Below the pieces are notes generated by a model. It searched no databases and was not told the origin of the DNA. It worked only from the letters and a program-made list of their open reading frames with translations. Shown piece after piece: positions 9,201 to 17,958 of a stretch of 64,000 bases of DNA; within the stretch, counting starts at the first letter, position 1; each line of letters opens with the position of its first letter. Source of the DNA: Rhodospirillales bacterium (lineage in GTDB: Bacteria; Pseudomonadota; Alphaproteobacteria; ATCC43930; CGMCC-115725); assembly GCA_028288725.1 (NCBI GenBank), contig JAQGIC010000054.1, forward strand, positions 1 to 64,000. The letters run 5' to 3'. Made by a program: the position numbers and the translations under genes.

Positions 9201-10448
9201 GTGAGCGCCGATCCTAGCACCCCCTCCCCCGACGTCCCAGGCATCCCGCCCGAGGCGCCAGCCGGCCGGCCGCCGGCCGTGCTGCAAGTCCTGCCGGCGC
9301 TCGTCACCGGCGGCGTCGAGCGCGGCACCGTCGAGATCGCCCAGGCGCTGGTCAAGGCCGGGTGGCGCGCGGTCGTCACCTCGTCCGGCGGCGCCATGGT
9401 GCGCGAGATCGAGCGCGCGGGCGGCACGCACGTCACCCTGCCGCTCAAGACCAAGAGTCCGTTCGGCATCCGCCGCAACATCCGGCACCTGGCCGCTTTG
9501 ATCGAGCGCGAGAATATCGATCTGGTCCATGCCCGCAGCCGGGCGCCGGCCTGGAGCGCCTACTTCGCCGCCAAACGCACCGGCCGGCCGTTCATGACCA
9601 CGTTCCACAACGTCTATGGCGGCCGGGGCCGCCTGAAGCGCTGGTACAATTCGATCATGGCGCGGGGTTTGCGCGTCATCGCCATTTCCGACTTCGTCGG
9701 CCGTGCCGCGACCAAGACCTATGGCGTCGAGCAGGACCGGCTGCGCGTCATTCCGCGCGGCGTCGACCTCAGCCGGTTCGATCCGGAGATGGTGCATCCG
9801 TCGCGCCTGGTCCAGTTGGCCAGGGAATGGCAGTTGAAGGACGGCCTGCCGGTCGTCATGCTGCCGGGCCGAGTCACCCGTTGGAAGGGCCATGTCGATC
9901 TGCTGCATGCCGCCCAGCGCCTGCCCCACCGCGATTTCCAGGTCGTGTTCGTCGGCGATCATGAGCAGAAGCCGGCGTTCCGCGACGAATTGATCAAGCT
10001 GGTCAAGAGCCTGGGCCTGCAGGGTCATGTCCAGCTGGTCGGCGACTGCCGCGACATGGCCGCCGCCTTCATGCTGGCCGACGTCGTCGTCTCCGCGTCC
10101 AGCGAGCCCGAGGGCTTCGGCCGGATCGCGGTCGAGGCCCAGGCGATGGGCCGGCCGGTGGTCGCGACGGACCATGGCGGTTCCCGCGAGACCGTGCTGC
10201 CGGGCGTCACCGGCTGGCTCGTCCCGCCGGGCGACCGCGGCGCGCTGTCGAAGGCGATCGGCGAGGCGCTGGCGCTGACCCCCGAGGCGCGCGCCCAGAT
10301 GGCGGCGAAGGCGCGCGCGCTGATGATCCATAATTTCGATACCAGGCTGATGTGCGCGGCCACGCTCGCGGTCTATACCGAGATCCTGTTCCCCGACCAT
10401 CAGCCGGAGTCCGTGACGGCGCCGGCGCTCGAAGGCGCGCTGGGCTGA
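9201..10448 (+). CDS. Group 1 (GT4) glycosyltransferase
   Basis: 415 residues, GT-B fold. N-terminal VLPALVTGGVERGTVEIA is the acceptor-side glycine-rich loop; the donor side carries PGRVTRWKGH and EPEGFGRIAVEAQAMG with the E-x7-E motif of retaining GT4 enzymes. It transfers a sugar from a nucleotide-sugar to a cell-surface glycan precursor on the cytoplasmic face; sugar and acceptor unknown. GTG 9201 is the only usable start upstream of the conserved VLQVLPAL block. No polysaccharide cluster surrounds it, so it is a stand-alone glycosyltransferase followed 83 bases later by thrS. Confidence 0.9.
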   Translation: MSADPSTPSPDVPGIPPEAPAGRPPAVLQVLPALVTGGVERGTVEIAQALVKAGWRAVVTSSGGAMVREIERAGGTHVTLPLKTKSPFGIRRNIRHLAALIERENIDLVHARSRAPAWSAYFAAKRTGRPFMTTFHNVYGGRGRLKRWYNSIMARGLRVIAISDFVGRAATKTYGVEQDRLRVIPRGVDLSRFDPEMVHPSRLVQLAREWQLKDGLPVVMLPGRVTRWKGHVDLLHAAQRLPHRDFQVVFVGDHEQKPAFRDELIKLVKSLGLQGHVQLVGDCRDMAAAFMLADVVVSASSEPEGFGRIAVEAQAMGRPVVATDHGGSRETVLPGVTGWLVPPGDRGALSKAIGEALALTPEARAQMAAKARALMIHNFDTRLMCAATLAVYTEILFPDHQPESVTAPALEGALG

Positions 10449-10465
10449 TCTGCCCCGCCGCACGG

Positions 10466-10493
10466 TTGCGGCAGGACCTCAAGCTGCTATAAA
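10466..10493 (+). promoter_or_regulatory. Probable sigma-70 promoter of thrS
   Basis: TTGCGG at 10466-10471 and TATAAA at 10488-10493 are separated by 16 bases and lie about 40 bases before the thrS start codon. The same TTGCGG -35 hexamer recurs at two other candidate promoters in the window (22218 and 42519). Confidence 0.55.
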
Positions 10494-10531
10494 ACCCATC
10501 AGTCCCGAGACCCGTCCAGGAAACCCACGCC

Positions 10532-12499
10532 TTGGCTCCCGAATCAGCCGCTTTGCATCCGATCACCGTCACGCTTCCCGATGGCGCCACCCGCGCGTTC
10601 GAGACTCCTGTGACTGGTGCCGAGATCGCGGCGTCGATCGGGGCCGGTCTTGCCAAGGCGGCGCTCGCCATCAAGATCGATGGCAAGCTGATGGACCTCT
10701 CCCACGTCATCGACCGCGACGCGAAGATCGCGATCATCACGGCCAAGCAGCCGGAAGGGCTCGAGCTGATCCGCCACGACACGGCCCATATCATGGCCGA
10801 GGCGGTTCAGGCGCTCTATCCAGACGCCCAGGTCACGATCGGCCCGTCGATCGAAAATGGCTTCTATTACGATTTCGCGCGCGACAAGCCGTTCACGCCG
10901 GACGATCTGATCGCGATCGAAACCAAAATGCGCGAGATCGTCGCCAAGGACGAGAAGTTCGTCCGCGAGGTCTGGCCGCGCGACGAGGCGATCGCCTATT
11001 TCGAAAAGATCGGCGAGAAGTACAAGGCCGAGCTGATCCGTGATCTGCCGGTGAGCGAGCCCATTTCGATCTATCGCCAGGGCGAGTTCCTCGACCTGTG
11101 CCGCGGGCCCCACGCGCCCTCGACCGGCAAGATCGGTACCGCCTTCAAACTGATGAAGCTGGCCGGCGCCTATTGGCGCGGCGATCATCGCAACCCGATG
11201 CTGCAGCGGATCTACGGTACGGCCTGGGCCAGCGACAAGGATCTGGCCCTATACCTGTTCCAGATCGAGGAAGCCGAGAAGCGCGACCATCGCAAGCTGG
11301 GCCGCGAGCTCGACCTGTTCCATCAGCAGGAAGAGGCCGCCGGCCAGGTGTTCTGGCACGCCAAGGGCTGGACGCTGTATCGCACGATCGAAAACTACGT
11401 GCGCATGCGGCTCGACCGCACCGGCTATCAGGAAGTCCGCACGCCGCAACTGGTCGACAAGTCGCTGTTCGTGGCGTCCGGCCATTGGGACATGTATGGC
11501 GACAACATGTTCAAGGTCGAGGCCGAGCATGGTGAGGACGGCAAGCCCGGCCGCCATTTCGGCGTGAAGCCGATGAATTGCCCGTGCCATGTCCAGATCT
11601 TCCGCCAGGGGCTGAAGAGCTACCGCGACCTGCCGCTGCGCATGGCCGAATTCGGCGCCTGCCACCGCAACGAGGCGTCGGGCGCGCTGCATGGCATCAT
11701 GCGCGTGCGCGCCTTCACCCAAGACGACGCGCATATCTTCTGTACCGAAGACCAGATCACGGCCGAGTCGGTCGCGTTCTGCGATCTGCTGCAGAGCATC
11801 TACAAGGACTTCGGCTTCACCGAGGTCTCGGTCAAATTCTCGGACCGCCCGGACGTGCGTGCCGGCACCGACGCGACTTGGGACAAGGCCGAGGGCGCGC
11901 TCAAGACCGCGATCGAGGCCGCGGGATTGCCCTATACGATGAACCCGGGCGAAGGCGCCTTCTACGGCCCGAAGCTGGAATTCGTGCTGCGCGACGCGAT
12001 CGGCCGCGATTGGCAATGCGGCACGCTGCAGGTCGATTTCGTGCTGCCGGAGCGCCTCGATGCCTCCTACATCGGCGAGGACGGCCAGAAGCATCGGCCG
12101 GTCATGCTGCACCGGGCGATCCTGGGTTCGCTCGAGCGCTTCATCGGCATCCTGATCGAACAGCATGCCGGCAAGCTGCCGCTGTGGCTGGCGCCGGTGC
12201 AGGTGATGGTCGCGACCATCACGTCGGATGCCGACGATTACGCGCTGGAGGTCAAGGCGGCGCTCGCCAAGGCCGGCATCCGCGCCGAGGTCGATCTCGC
12301 CAACGATAAGATCAATTACAAGGTCCGCGAGCATTCGCTCGCGAAGATCCCGGTGATGTTCGTCGTCGGCCGCCGCGAGGCCGACGAAAAGACCGTCGCG
12401 ATCCGCCGTCTGGGCGGCAAAGATCAAGAAGTGATTGCACTTGGCGACGCCATCACTAGATTGTCTGAAGAAGCCGCCGTTCCGTCCGCTCACTCGTGA
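10532..12499 (+). CDS. thrS: Threonyl-tRNA synthetase
   Basis: 655 residues, the full length of bacterial ThrRS; charges tRNA-Thr in the cytoplasm. Domains in order: TGS (about residues 5-75), the editing domain with [11 protein letters not shown] and the second-additional domain, the class II catalytic core with the zinc-ligand region [10 protein letters not shown] near residue 347 and motif 3 [16 protein letters not shown], then the anticodon-binding domain. The start is TTG 10532 with AGGAAA about eight bases upstream, following a TTGCGG/TATAAA promoter. infC follows 100 bases later on the same strand. Confidence 0.98.
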   Translation: MAPESAALHPITVTLPDGATRAFETPVTGAEIAASIGAGLAKAALAIKIDGKLMDLSHVIDRDAKIAIITAKQPEGLELIRHDTAHIMAEAVQALYPDAQVTIGPSIENGFYYDFARDKPFTPDDLIAIETKMREIVAKDEKFVREVWPRDEAIAYFEKIGEKYKAELIRDLPVSEPISIYRQGEFLDLCRGPHAPSTGKIGTAFKLMKLAGAYWRGDHRNPMLQRIYGTAWASDKDLALYLFQIEEAEKRDHRKLGRELDLFHQQEEAAGQVFWHAKGWTLYRTIENYVRMRLDRTGYQEVRTPQLVDKSLFVASGHWDMYGDNMFKVEAEHGEDGKPGRHFGVKPMNCPCHVQIFRQGLKSYRDLPLRMAEFGACHRNEASGALHGIMRVRAFTQDDAHIFCTEDQITAESVAFCDLLQSIYKDFGFTEVSVKFSDRPDVRAGTDATWDKAEGALKTAIEAAGLPYTMNPGEGAFYGPKLEFVLRDAIGRDWQCGTLQVDFVLPERLDASYIGEDGQKHRPVMLHRAILGSLERFIGILIEQHAGKLPLWLAPVQVMVATITSDADDYALEVKAALAKAGIRAEVDLANDKINYKVREHSLAKIPVMFVVGRREADEKTVAIRRLGGKDQEVIALGDAITRLSEEAAVPSAHS

Positions 12500-12544
12500 T
12501 CGGACGGGATTGCAGACTTAACCGAAATGACCGGACCGGTGCCC

Positions 12545-12561
12545 GCGTGATGCCATCACGC
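12545..12561 (+). promoter_or_regulatory. Hairpin in the infC leader
   Basis: GCGTGAT (12545-12551) pairs with ATCACGC (12555-12561) across a three-base loop, 39 bases before the infC start. It could pair alternatively with the following GGCAT segment. A short ATG frame (12571-12603) lies between it and infC. It may shape infC translation; there is no uridine run, so it is not a simple terminator. Confidence 0.35.
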
Positions 12562-12587
12562 CTGGCATCCATGTCCATTGCACAATT

Positions 12588-12602
12588 AGGAGGCCGTACA
12601 TA
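12588..12602 (+). promoter_or_regulatory. Perfect Shine-Dalgarno and AUA start codon of infC
   Basis: AGGAGG at 12588-12593 is spaced six bases from ATA at 12600-12602. No ATG, GTG or TTG precedes the conserved IF3 N-terminus in this frame, and an internal ATG at 12702 would remove 34 conserved residues. Rare start codons on infC (AUU in E. coli) are the basis of its autoregulation, since IF3 itself discriminates against them. Confidence 0.85.
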
Positions 12603-13136
12603 GCCAGACCACCCCTCAACCTCACGCCGTCCCGCGAGGGTCCGCGCATTAATGAGGAGATCAACGTCCCCAAAGTCCGCCTGGTCGATGAGAATGGCGA
12701 GATGGTCGGGGTCGTGTCGAAGAGTGAGGCCATGGCGATGGCCGCCACTGCAGGCCTCGACCTGGTCGAAGTCGCCGCGGCGGCGGACCCACCGGTTTGC
12801 AAAATCCTCGACTATGGCAAGTTCAAGTACGAGGAACAGAAGAAGAAGAACGAGGCCAAGAAAAAGCAGAAGGTCATCGAGGTCAAGGAGATCAAGCTCC
12901 GCCCCGGCATCGATGATCATGACTACGACGTCAAGATGCGCTCCATGGTCAAGTTCGTCGAGGAAGGGGACAAGGTGAAGGTCACCATGCGCTTCCGCGG
13001 CCGAGAACTCGCCCATCAGGACATCGGCATGGGCGTGCTGATGCGCGTGCGCGACGACCTGGACGAGATCGCCAAGGTCGAACAGTTCCCGCGCATGGAA
13101 GGCCGGCAGATGACCATGGTGTTGTCGCCGCGCTAA
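12600..13136 (+). CDS. infC: Translation initiation factor IF-3
   Basis: 178 residues from the AUA codon, the normal IF-3 length. N-terminal domain: [19 protein letters not shown] and then [11 protein letters not shown]; a basic linker ([12 protein letters not shown]) near residues 80-92; C-terminal domain [35 protein letters not shown], and the [13 protein letters not shown] end. IF-3 binds the 30S subunit, prevents premature 50S joining and checks start codons. It is the last gene of a thrS-infC pair and is followed by a strong hairpin, so rpmI and rplT, its usual downstream partners, are not here. Confidence 0.97.
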   Translation: MARPPLNLTPSREGPRINEEINVPKVRLVDENGEMVGVVSKSEAMAMAATAGLDLVEVAAAADPPVCKILDYGKFKYEEQKKKNEAKKKQKVIEVKEIKLRPGIDDHDYDVKMRSMVKFVEEGDKVKVTMRFRGRELAHQDIGMGVLMRVRDDLDEIAKVEQFPRMEGRQMTMVLSPR

Positions 13137-13167
13137 CTCGTTCGCGAGGCTAGACTAGCCCAACGAA

Positions 13168-13197
13168 ACGGCCCGGCTGGGAAACCCGCCGGGCCGT
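13168..13197 (+). terminator. Terminator after infC
   Basis: ACGGCCCGGC (13168-13177) pairs with GCCGGGCCGT (13188-13197); the loop TGGGAAACCC itself can pair GGG with CCC. The stem is very GC-rich and followed by CGTCGTTTCG. It sits between infC and the convergent response regulator gene and may serve both. Confidence 0.75.
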
Positions 13198-13215
13198 CGT
13201 CGTTTCGAGCGAGCG

Positions 13216-13590
13216 CTACGGCCTCGACGACAGGGCCGTGTCGATCAGGCTCACGAGGATATCGCCATCATATGGTTTCGCGAGCAGGCCGAGCGCCCCG
13301 GCCGCCAGCACGTGATCTCTCAGGCGATCATCCGGAAATGCCGTGATGAAGATCATCGGAACGTTGCCGCCCCGACCGATGATCTGGTGCTGCAGATCAA
13401 GCCCGCTCATCCCCGGCATTTGAACATCGGTAATCAGACAATCGGTCTGCTCCGCCTTGCCCGAGGCAAGGAAAGCCTCGGCAGAGGCGAAGCCGTGAGC
13501 GATATGACCAAGCGACCGCACCAGCGCGGCCAGCGAAATTCGCACGGATTCGTCGTCATCAACGACTGACACAATGGCGGTCTTAGGCAA
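13216..13590 (-). CDS. Single-domain response regulator (FixJ-type receiver)
   Basis: 124 residues made only of a receiver domain: acidic VDDDES near the N-terminus, phospho-acceptor Asp in LITDVQMPGMSG, Thr in FITAF and the conserved Lys in LAKPYDG. It has no output domain, so it acts as a phosphate shuttle, sink or protein-binding switch. I chose TTG 13590 because GAGGTG lies seven bases upstream; an upstream ATG at 13677 would add an unrelated N-terminus. It lies directly downstream of the REC-LuxR regulator (100 bases), probably in one transcript. Confidence 0.88.
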   Translation of the reverse strand: MPKTAIVSVVDDDESVRISLAALVRSLGHIAHGFASAEAFLASGKAEQTDCLITDVQMPGMSGLDLQHQIIGRGGNVPMIFITAFPDDRLRDHVLAAGALGLLAKPYDGDILVSLIDTALSSRP

Positions 13591-13689
13591 CGAACTACAC
13601 CTCAGTATCCTCGGCAAACAACCATGGCTGGGTGCACGCCTTATGCGAGTTTTGCTCACACACGGGCCTGACAGCAATTATACAGAAGT

Positions 13690-14349
13690 TTAGGAAGTCT
13701 CTTTGAACGGGTGCGCCGTCAACGCTTCCGCCATTCGAACGAGATCTGCCAGCGAGCGGGCTTTCATCTTTTTCATGACGTTCCCGCGATGGATCTTGAC
13801 GGTAATCTCGCTCAAGCCGATCTCGGCCGCGATCTGCTTGTTCATGAGCCCGGAGGTGACATGCAGCATGATCTCGCGTTCGCGGGCGGTCATGGATCTG
13901 AAGTTGGCATGCAGAATGGCGGTTTCCGCCAGGGATCTTCTCCGTGCGCGATCGCGGGCGAGTGCGGCCGTGACGGCGTCAAGCATGTCCTGATCCCGAA
14001 ACGGCTTGGCCAGGAAGTCGACGGCACCGGCCTTCATCGCCCGTACCGACATCGGGATATCGCCGTAGCCGGTCACGAAGATGACCGGGATTTCGCGATA
14101 GAGCGTCGCGAGCTGATCGTGGAAATCCAGCCCGCTGACACCGGGCAGACGAACATCCAGAATGAGGCAGCTCTCCACATCCGGCGGCTCGCGCTCAAGC
14201 AGCGCGGACGTCGAATTGAACACAGCCGAATCCAGGCCGACCGATCTCAGCAGGGCCGACAGCGCCAATCCCAACGACGGATCGTCGTCGACGACCAGCA
14301 CCAGCGGCCGGCTCGCCGCCGCTCCGGGATCGGTCCGAGCGGCCATCAA
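13690..14349 (-). CDS. FixJ/TodT-type response regulator, REC plus LuxR HTH
   Basis: 219 residues. Receiver at about 15-130 with VVDDDPSLG, phospho-acceptor Asp in LILDVRLPG, Thr in VTGYGD and Lys in LAKPFRD; LuxR-type helix-turn-helix at about 150-210 (MTAREREIMLHVTSGLMNKQ, then IGLSEITVKIHRGNVMKKM). DNA-binding transcription factor of the FixJ class. It is divergent from the membrane histidine kinase at 14687, the natural partner, and is followed by the lone receiver gene. ATG 14349 and 14346 are both possible. Confidence 0.93.
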   Translation of the reverse strand: MMAARTDPGAAASRPLVLVVDDDPSLGLALSALLRSVGLDSAVFNSTSALLEREPPDVESCLILDVRLPGVSGLDFHDQLATLYREIPVIFVTGYGDIPMSVRAMKAGAVDFLAKPFRDQDMLDAVTAALARDRARRRSLAETAILHANFRSMTAREREIMLHVTSGLMNKQIAAEIGLSEITVKIHRGNVMKKMKARSLADLVRMAEALTAHPFKETS

Positions 14350-14686
14350 TCTACCGTGCCCGCTCTTACGGTCCGCCGGCGAAACCGGAATTGCGCCTGC
14401 GCGTGCCTAACCCATTCCAACATCCCGCTCTCCCTCCCGCCGGAAAGCGTATCATAAGTCCGTTCCCGTCGCGGATCGGATGCGATTGTCCGCGCCAGAC
14501 CTCATCCGATGCGGAAGGCAGCAAGGAAGCAGCTCGCATGTCGATGGCAATGCTGCAGACGCCGTCGCTTCGCCCGACCAAGAATAGGCTCCGGCGAGTA
14601 GACAGTCATTTGCCTTCATATTACGCTCGCGCTTGTTATTTCCGACCCGGAAGCCTCGCGATTTGGTCGGCGAGACCGAGGAGACA

Positions 14687-16555
14687 ATGACAGGCTACGG
14701 TCAGCATCTCGACACATTGCCGTCTCGCGTGACAAACCCATTTCGCGGCCGGGCCCGATCTTTGCTCGCGCTGTGGCTGGTCGGCTTCGTGTCGTTGGCC
14801 ATCGCCACCTGGTTGTGCTTCCTGGCCGGCCTTGTTTCCAATACCGCCGCCTTCGGGTACCTGATCGTCATCGTGCTGCTGTCCCTGTTCGACAGCTTCG
14901 TTTCGTCCGCGATCTTCTCCCTCATCGCGCTGGCTTGCCTCGACTATGTCTTCGTCGAACCCCGTTTCACGTTTCAGGTGGCCTATACCGAAGACGTTTT
15001 GACCCTCGTCGGCTTTATCATTACCGCCTTCGTCGTCACCGCGCTGGTAAGGCGGACGCGGGCGTTGGCGGGCGCCTATCGGGAGCAGGCCCGCCTGCTG
15101 GATCTCACCCATGATACGGTGCTCGTCCGGGACGTCGACGGCGTGATCACCTACTGGAATCGCGGCGCGCTGGAGCTTTACGGGTGGACCAGCGCGGAAG
15201 CTGTGGGACAGAGGATCCATACGCTGCTGAAGACGGAATTCCCGATCCCGCTCGCCGAGATCACGCGGGAACTGCACCGGACCGGGCGCTGGGAGGGCGA
15301 GCTCGTCCATACCAAAAGAGACGGGACGCGCATCTTCGTCTCAAGCCGCTGGGCATTGCAGCGTGACGGGAATGACCGACCAGCCGGAACGCTCGAGACC
15401 AACAACGACATCACCGAGCGCAAGCGCACCGAAGAGGCGTTGAAGAAAAGCCAGGCAACCTATTTGGCCGAAGCGCAGAAATTGAGTTCCACAGGCAGCT
15501 TCGGCTGGAACGCCGGTACCGGCGAACTTGTCTGGTCGGAAGAAAGCTTCAGGATCTTCGGCTATGAGTTGACGATCGAACCGTCGATCGAAGCGATTTA
15601 TCGGCGCGTGCACCCGGCGGATGCGGCCCTTGTCAAGGGCGTGCTGAAGCGCGCCGCGGCCGAGGGCGGCGAATTCGATTACGAACACCGGCTATTGATG
15701 CCCGACGGAGCGGTGAAACACTTGCGCACCGTTGCCCGTGTCGTGGGCGACTCGCCGGAAGACCGGAATTTCGTGGGGGCGGTCATGGACATCAGCGCCG
15801 CCAAACGGGCGCAGGATCATCTCCATCAGACCCAAGCGGAACTCGCCTATGTGACGCGCGTAACGACGCTGGGGCAATTGACGGCATCGATCGCGCATGA
15901 GGTGAACCAGCCCCTCGCCGCGATCGTGACGAATGGCGATGCAAGCCTGCGGTTCCTCAATCAGAGCCCCCCGCAATTGGGCGAGGTGCGCGACGCCATC
16001 ACGCGCATGATCAGCGAAGGCAAGCGGGCGAGCGAGATCGTTCACCGCATCCGCGGCCTCACCAAGAAGACCGGTACCCAAACCTCGACGTTGGATCTGA
16101 ATGAACTGATCCGCGAAAGCGTTTCCCTCGTGCAACGCGAACTGGCGGTACACCAGGTGGCCCTGCACACCGACTTGGAGGCCGGCTTGCCGGCGGTTCG
16201 GGGCGATGGCGTCTTGTTGCAGCAGGTCATCATCAATTTCGTCATCAACGGCGTTCAGGCCATGGATGCCGTCAACGACCGGCCCCGCGATCTGGTGGTT
16301 CGGTCTCGCGAGGTCGAACCCGGCCAAGTGCTCATCTCGGTCCAGGATTCCGGCGTCGGCATCGAGCAGGACAAGGCCAGCCGGATGTTTGACGCCTTCT
16401 TCACGACCAAGCCGAACGGCATGGGCATGGGCCTGTCGATCTGCCGATCGATCATCGAAGCCCATGAGGGGGGCCGACTTTGGGCTTCCGGCAACGCCGG
16501 GCATGGGGCGACATTTCAGTTCAGCCTGCCCGCCATCCCGCGTTGCGCCTCGTGA
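14687..16555 (+). CDS. Membrane PAS-domain histidine kinase with DUF4118-like sensor region
   Basis: About 622 residues. Four hydrophobic segments within residues 25-125 resemble the KdpD-type DUF4118 membrane module; two PAS domains follow (about 130-250 and 270-385, the first ending TNNDITERKR). The phospho-acceptor His is residue 404 in SIAHEVNQPLAAIV, the FixL/DctB-like HWE-free subtype with NQPLA; the ATPase domain has N (INFVINGVQAM), G1 DSGVGIE and G2 GMGMGLSI boxes. It phosphorylates a FixJ-type regulator, most likely the divergent gene at 14349. ATG 14687 follows GAGGAG by three bases. The 14350-14686 gap shows no further gene and should hold both promoters. Confidence 0.92.
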   Translation: MTGYGQHLDTLPSRVTNPFRGRARSLLALWLVGFVSLAIATWLCFLAGLVSNTAAFGYLIVIVLLSLFDSFVSSAIFSLIALACLDYVFVEPRFTFQVAYTEDVLTLVGFIITAFVVTALVRRTRALAGAYREQARLLDLTHDTVLVRDVDGVITYWNRGALELYGWTSAEAVGQRIHTLLKTEFPIPLAEITRELHRTGRWEGELVHTKRDGTRIFVSSRWALQRDGNDRPAGTLETNNDITERKRTEEALKKSQATYLAEAQKLSSTGSFGWNAGTGELVWSEESFRIFGYELTIEPSIEAIYRRVHPADAALVKGVLKRAAAEGGEFDYEHRLLMPDGAVKHLRTVARVVGDSPEDRNFVGAVMDISAAKRAQDHLHQTQAELAYVTRVTTLGQLTASIAHEVNQPLAAIVTNGDASLRFLNQSPPQLGEVRDAITRMISEGKRASEIVHRIRGLTKKTGTQTSTLDLNELIRESVSLVQRELAVHQVALHTDLEAGLPAVRGDGVLLQQVIINFVINGVQAMDAVNDRPRDLVVRSREVEPGQVLISVQDSGVGIEQDKASRMFDAFFTTKPNGMGMGLSICRSIIEAHEGGRLWASGNAGHGATFQFSLPAIPRCAS

Positions 16556-16571
16556 CCGGACGGTATCGATC

Positions 16572-17588
16572 CTAACAGGCCATTCTTCGCCCGCTGTCGC
16601 CGTCATCGTCCGGGACGAGCCCGTCCCATCTGGCCCGCCGCCACGAGGCGGGCGGCTCGCCGACAAGGCGACAGAATGCTCGCGTCAGATGCGACTGATC
16701 CGCAAAGCCGGTCGCGATCGCCACCTCGGCGACGGGCAGGACGCCCTCGAGCAACAACTCCTTCGCCCGCTCGACCCGCTTCGCGCGCAGCCACTCGAAG
16801 GGACATTGCCCTTTCGTCTGTTTGAAGGCCCGGCCGAAATGCGAACGAGAAATGCCGACCATCCGGGCGAGGCTATCGAGCGAGATGTCCTCCGCCAGAT
16901 TCGCATCGGCATAATCATCGAGCCGGCGCATCTGCCAGGGCGCCAGCCCGCCGGATGATTTTGCCGCGCTCGATCTCGCCCGGGACAAGGTGAGCAACAG
17001 GGAGAGGGTCAGGGAATCGCTGTAGAGCCGGCCCATGGGGTGGGGGTTGTGGCATTCGTCGGCCAGCAGCAGGCACAGCCGGGACAGGCCGGCATCGGAA
17101 AACATGAAGCGAGGCTGGAAGGCGACGGCCAGATCGAGGGCATCATCCTGGGCCGAGAGCGTCGCGCCGTCGAATTGAAGCAAAAATTGACGGAACCGCT
17201 TGGCCTTGCCTCGGACCGAGACGGCAGTACCGGCCTGAAGGACGGTCAGCGGACCGAACGGTCGCGAGGCGCCCCGCGTGTGTTTCGGCGCAACCGAAAT
17301 CTCGCCGCCGACGGCCTCCACGGTAAACAGGATCATGGGAAACTCGGTCCGGATCTCGGCCTCGATTGCCCGGTTCGAGCGGATCTCCAGATCGAGCCCG
17401 GCGGCACGGGTCCAGATTCGGTGATGGCAGGCCGAAACGCTCGCGCCCTGATAATCCGGCACGGGCAGCCGCCGCAGGAGTTCCCTTGTCACAGTCGACG
17501 AGATATCGGTCGCGAGAGAAGATTTGGCGAAGGGCGGATGTGCGTGCGCGTAATCAGGATCGAATGAAACGATCGATGCGATCTCCAT
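16572..17588 (-). CDS. AraC-family transcriptional regulator
   Basis: 338 residues. The C-terminal 100 residues are two helix-turn-helix motifs of the AraC/XylS type (EDISLDSLARMVGISRSHF and LPVAEVAIATGFADQSHLTR, then FCRLVGEPPASWRRA). The N-terminal 200 residues form a cupin-like effector domain I do not recognise further. ATG 17588 is preceded by AAGGAGG with six bases spacing, a strong site. Downstream it converges on the kinase gene at 14687-16555. Target genes are unknown; the divergent desaturase is a candidate. Confidence 0.9.
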   Translation of the reverse strand: MEIASIVSFDPDYAHAHPPFAKSSLATDISSTVTRELLRRLPVPDYQGASVSACHHRIWTRAAGLDLEIRSNRAIEAEIRTEFPMILFTVEAVGGEISVAPKHTRGASRPFGPLTVLQAGTAVSVRGKAKRFRQFLLQFDGATLSAQDDALDLAVAFQPRFMFSDAGLSRLCLLLADECHNPHPMGRLYSDSLTLSLLLTLSRARSSAAKSSGGLAPWQMRRLDDYADANLAEDISLDSLARMVGISRSHFGRAFKQTKGQCPFEWLRAKRVERAKELLLEGVLPVAEVAIATGFADQSHLTRAFCRLVGEPPASWRRARWDGLVPDDDGDSGRRMAC

Positions 17589-17902
17589 ACTGTACCTCCT
17601 TCTTCGGGAAAACGTACTGTGGCCCGTGTTCTGGGTAGCGGTATTGGGAGTCGACAACTTTAGAATGTTTTTGTTGATGCCAATGCTAGCGCCAGACCTG
17701 AAACCGCCCTATTCAACATAGGTAAACTCGCGTCAGTCCTTCGTTTCATCGAACTAAACCAAAGTTTGGAAGACGTCGGAAGCAACACTGGTTCGGCGAT
17801 TTCCCAGGTCGGCAATGCGGCCGCGGCCGGCGTCCGTTCCTTGAGTAGTTTCCGAACCTGCCCTCCGCAGCACCCGCCGATCTATCCTTAAGGTTGTCGG
17901 TC

Positions 17903-17923
17903 GGGGGCGGGCGATCCCGCCCC
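17903..17923 (+). promoter_or_regulatory. GC-rich hairpin upstream of the desaturase gene
   Basis: GGGGCGGG pairs with CCCGCCCC around a CGAT loop (17903-17923), 36 bases before ATG 17959. The remainder of the 17589-17958 gap is relatively AT-rich and should carry the divergent promoters of the AraC and desaturase genes, but I found no convincing hexamer pair. Confidence 0.4.
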
Positions 17924-17958
17924 AGCCGGCAACGACCATGCGGAACCAGGGGCGGACG

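Noticed and set aside
12702-13136. ATG 12702 as the infC start
   Set aside because: It would remove 34 conserved residues and has no ribosome-binding site; the AUA codon with AGGAGG fits the IF-3 N-terminus.
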